From the NCBI GenBank assembly GCA_027682925.1, contig JAQCYU010000052.1:1-8104 (forward strand): 8,104 nucleotides of DNA, read 5' to 3'. The notes under the pieces are model-generated. The model did not search any database. It was not told the DNA's origin and saw only the letters and a list, made by a program, of their open reading frames with translations. Source of the DNA: Coriobacteriaceae bacterium AF45-21. Its GTDB lineage: Bacteria > Actinomycetota > Coriobacteriia > Coriobacteriales > Coriobacteriaceae. The stretch's first letter is position 1; each line of letters starts with the position of its first letter. Made by a program: the position numbers and the translations under genes. Shown piece after piece: positions 6,828-8,104 of this stretch.

Positions 6828-7465
6828 TTCGCGCCACCTGTGCGCGTGATCTGGTAGAGCAGCGCGTTCATAATGGCGGCCGCCACGGTCGAGCCGCCCT
6901 TGCGACCCCTCGCGACGATGGCCGGCACGCGTCGCGCGAGTAGCTCCTCTTTCGCCTCGACCACGTTCACAAACCCGACCGGCACCCCAACGACGAGCGC
7001 GGGCGCGATCTTCCCCGCGTCCATGAGCTCGGCGAGGCGCAGCAGTGCTGTGGGAGCGTTGCCGACGGCTACGATGAGCGGACCCTCGATGCGGCAAGCT
7101 TTGTCCATGCTCGCAACGGCGCGAGTCGTGCCCGCGGCGCGCGCAGCCGCGGCGACATCAGGGTCGGCCATGTAGCACACGGCCTTGCAGCCGAGCTTCG
7201 CGAGCGCGGGCTTGCTTATGCCTGCGAGCGCCATGTTCGTGTCGGTGAGCACCGTGGCCCCTACACGCAGTGCGTCGAGCGCACAGTGCGCGGCGTCATG
7301 GGTGAACACGAGGGAATCGGCGTACGAGAAGTCGGCAGTGGTGTGGATGACGCGCTTCACGACGGGTCCTTCGAGCGGCGGGAACGTGCGGCTGCCGAGC
7401 TCTTCGGTGATGATCTCGAAGCTGCGCCGCTCGATGTCGCCGGGCGCCATCTCCTTGGAATCCAT
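6824..7465 (-). CDS. cbiC: Precorrin-8X methylmutase
   Basis: This 213-residue protein catalyses the methyl shift from C-11 to C-12 that turns (cobalt-)precorrin-8X into (cobyrinate) hydrogenobyrinate in cobalamin synthesis. Family motifs are all present: EGPVVKRVIHTTADFSYAD with the likely catalytic His 41, TDTNMA (74-79), VGNAPTAL (134-141), VGVPVGFVNVVEAKE (159-173) and GRKGGSTVAAA (187-197). Length is normal and the frame is intact. The ATG follows the cobO stop with no gap (TAGATG), with AAGGAG and GTGGAG inside the end of cobO acting as ribosome sites; its TGA overlaps the cbiJ GTG. This tight packing implies one transcript and coupled translation. Confidence 0.93.
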   Translation of the reverse strand: MDSKEMAPGDIERRSFEIITEELGSRTFPPLEGPVVKRVIHTTADFSYADSLVFTHDAAHCALDALRVGATVLTDTNMALAGISKPALAKLGCKAVCYMADPDVAAAARAAGTTRAVASMDKACRIEGPLIVAVGNAPTALLRLAELMDAGKIAPALVVGVPVGFVNVVEAKEELLARRVPAIVARGRKGGSTVAAAIMNALLYQITRTGGAK

Positions 7466-7981
7466 CTAGTACTCCACTCCTTCCCTTGCACATATCCCCT
7501 GAGCGTAGGGGTGTTTCTCGCACCGCATCTCGGTTATGTAGTCGGCCTTCTCCACGATCTTACGGGAAGGCGCGCGCCCGGTGAGCGCTACTTCGACGCC
7601 GCGCGCGGATATATCGAGCGCGCGGTCCACGAGCGCCTCGTCGACAAGCCCCTTCGAAAGCGCGTCGAGAGCCTCGTCAAGCACGAGTAGCCCCTCCTGA
7701 GCGTCCTCGAACTCGGCGAGCGCGGAAGCGAGGTTCCCATCGTGCAGCTCGCACGTCGCGGCAAGTTCTTCCGACGTCATTGACCAGGTAAACTTGTCCG
7801 ACACCTTCCCCGCGAACACGGGCACGCCGAAATGCTCGGCGAGCAGGCGCACCTCCCCGCTTTCGCCGTCTTTCAGGAACTGCACGACGACGACGCGGCG
7901 GCCTGCGGCGAGCATGCGAAGGGCGAGGCCCATCGCCGCCGTGGTCTTGCCTTTGCCGTCGCCATGATACACGTGGATCAT
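7466..7981 (-). CDS. cobO: Cob(I)yrinic acid a,c-diamide adenosyltransferase (CobA/CobO/BtuR)
   Basis: The enzyme transfers the 5'-deoxyadenosyl group of ATP to the cobalt of a reduced corrinoid, forming the Co-C bond of the coenzyme. The 171-residue protein shows the P-loop variant GDGKGKTT (7-14), VVVQFLKDG (31-39), the acidic motif LVLDEALDAL (99-108), LTGRAPS (133-139) and the closing signature ADYITEMRCEKHPY then AREGVEY (146-159, 165-171). The ATG at 7981 is chosen because MIHVYHGDGKGKTT is the family N-terminus and GAGGAG (7987-7992) lies 5 bases ahead; the frame stays open upstream but overlaps the preceding gene. The protein lacks the N-terminal extension of Salmonella BtuR, as many short homologues do. 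It is coupled to the preceding gene (ATGA) and to cbiC. Confidence 0.93.
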   Translation of the reverse strand: MIHVYHGDGKGKTTAAMGLALRMLAAGRRVVVVQFLKDGESGEVRLLAEHFGVPVFAGKVSDKFTWSMTSEELAATCELHDGNLASALAEFEDAQEGLLVLDEALDALSKGLVDEALVDRALDISARGVEVALTGRAPSRKIVEKADYITEMRCEKHPYAQGICAREGVEY

Positions 7982-8103
7982 ACGCCCTCCTCGATAATGC
8001 GGTAGACATACTCCATGTCGAGCGCCGCGCACGACATCGGCCAGGCGGCTCGAACTCGCGCGCAGCGGTGATCGGCCGCGGACGCCGCGCCGCAGCACCC
8101 ACG
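7978..8103 (-). CDS. C-terminal end of an unidentified gene upstream of cobO (partial)
   Basis: A minus-strand frame open from the window edge ends in MSCAALDMEYVYRIIEEGV and a TGA that overlaps the cobO start by 4 bases. The last 19 codons look coding (balanced codons, coupled stop, cobO ribosome site inside). The first half of this frame is Arg/Ala/Cys-rich and less protein-like, while the neighbouring frame there reads RPRPITAAREFEPPG, so a frame slip near 8040-8060 is possible. Position suggests another cobalamin-pathway gene, but I do not recognise the family. Confidence 0.45.
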   Translation of the reverse strand, partial: RGCCGAASAADHRCARVRAAWPMSCAALDMEYVYRIIEEGV

Positions 8104-8104
8104 A

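Noticed and set aside
6291..6857. 188-codon plus-strand open frame over cbiJ
   Set aside because: Arg-rich shadow of cbiJ, whose motifs are unambiguous on the other strand.
5967..7097. Single 376-residue minus-strand protein spanning cbiJ
   Set aside because: Its first 90 residues are cbiC in the wrong frame, and its end is out-of-frame read-through after the lost G plus a transposase scrap.
1..8104. CRISPR array, rRNA, tRNA or cobalamin riboswitch
   Set aside because: No regularly spaced repeats and no conserved RNA core were seen; the upstream region of the cobalamin operon, where a riboswitch would be, lies outside the window.

Overview
The window reads as chromosomal DNA from a high-GC, Gram-positive-type anaerobe. 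The first 5.9 kb looks most like Coriobacteriia, probably Collinsella or a close relative; this rests on remembered family resemblance (an iron-sulfur serine deaminase, a membrane-anchored YkuD transpeptidase with a long Gln-rich tail, a MacB-like exporter), not on a search.

Layout. (1) 2-410, plus strand: C-terminal end of an L-serine ammonia-lyase, broken by a 31-bp tandem duplication, followed by a hairpin terminator. (2) 560-2292, plus: membrane-anchored L,D-transpeptidase. (3) 2425-5843, plus: a three-gene, translationally coupled operon for a MacB/HlyD-type ABC exporter (periplasmic-adaptor-like protein, ATPase, FtsX-type permease). (4) 5844-6054: intergenic stretch with a 67-nt near-perfect palindrome and a decayed fragment of an IS21-type IstA transposase. 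(5) 6055-8104, minus strand: a tightly packed piece of a cobalamin operon, in transcription order an unidentified gene end, cobO (corrinoid adenosyltransferase), cbiC (precorrin-8X methylmutase) and cbiJ (precorrin-6A reductase).

Two themes stand out. First, the reading frames are damaged in a consistent way: four genes (transpeptidase, adaptor, ATPase, cbiJ) each look short by exactly one G or C within or beside a G/C run, and all four regain full-length family-like proteins if one base is restored. This looks more like systematic sequence error than biology, though a real decaying genome is not excluded. Second, base composition steps up sharply at about 5.93-6.0 kb (roughly 57-60% GC on the left, 67-77% on the right in hand-counted 60-base lines), exactly where the palindrome and transposase remnant lie. 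The cobalamin block may therefore be horizontally acquired, or the contig may join two genomes.

I see no CRISPR array, tRNA, rRNA, phage module or clearly new multi-gene system. The palindromic element and the junction are the parts most worth following up.
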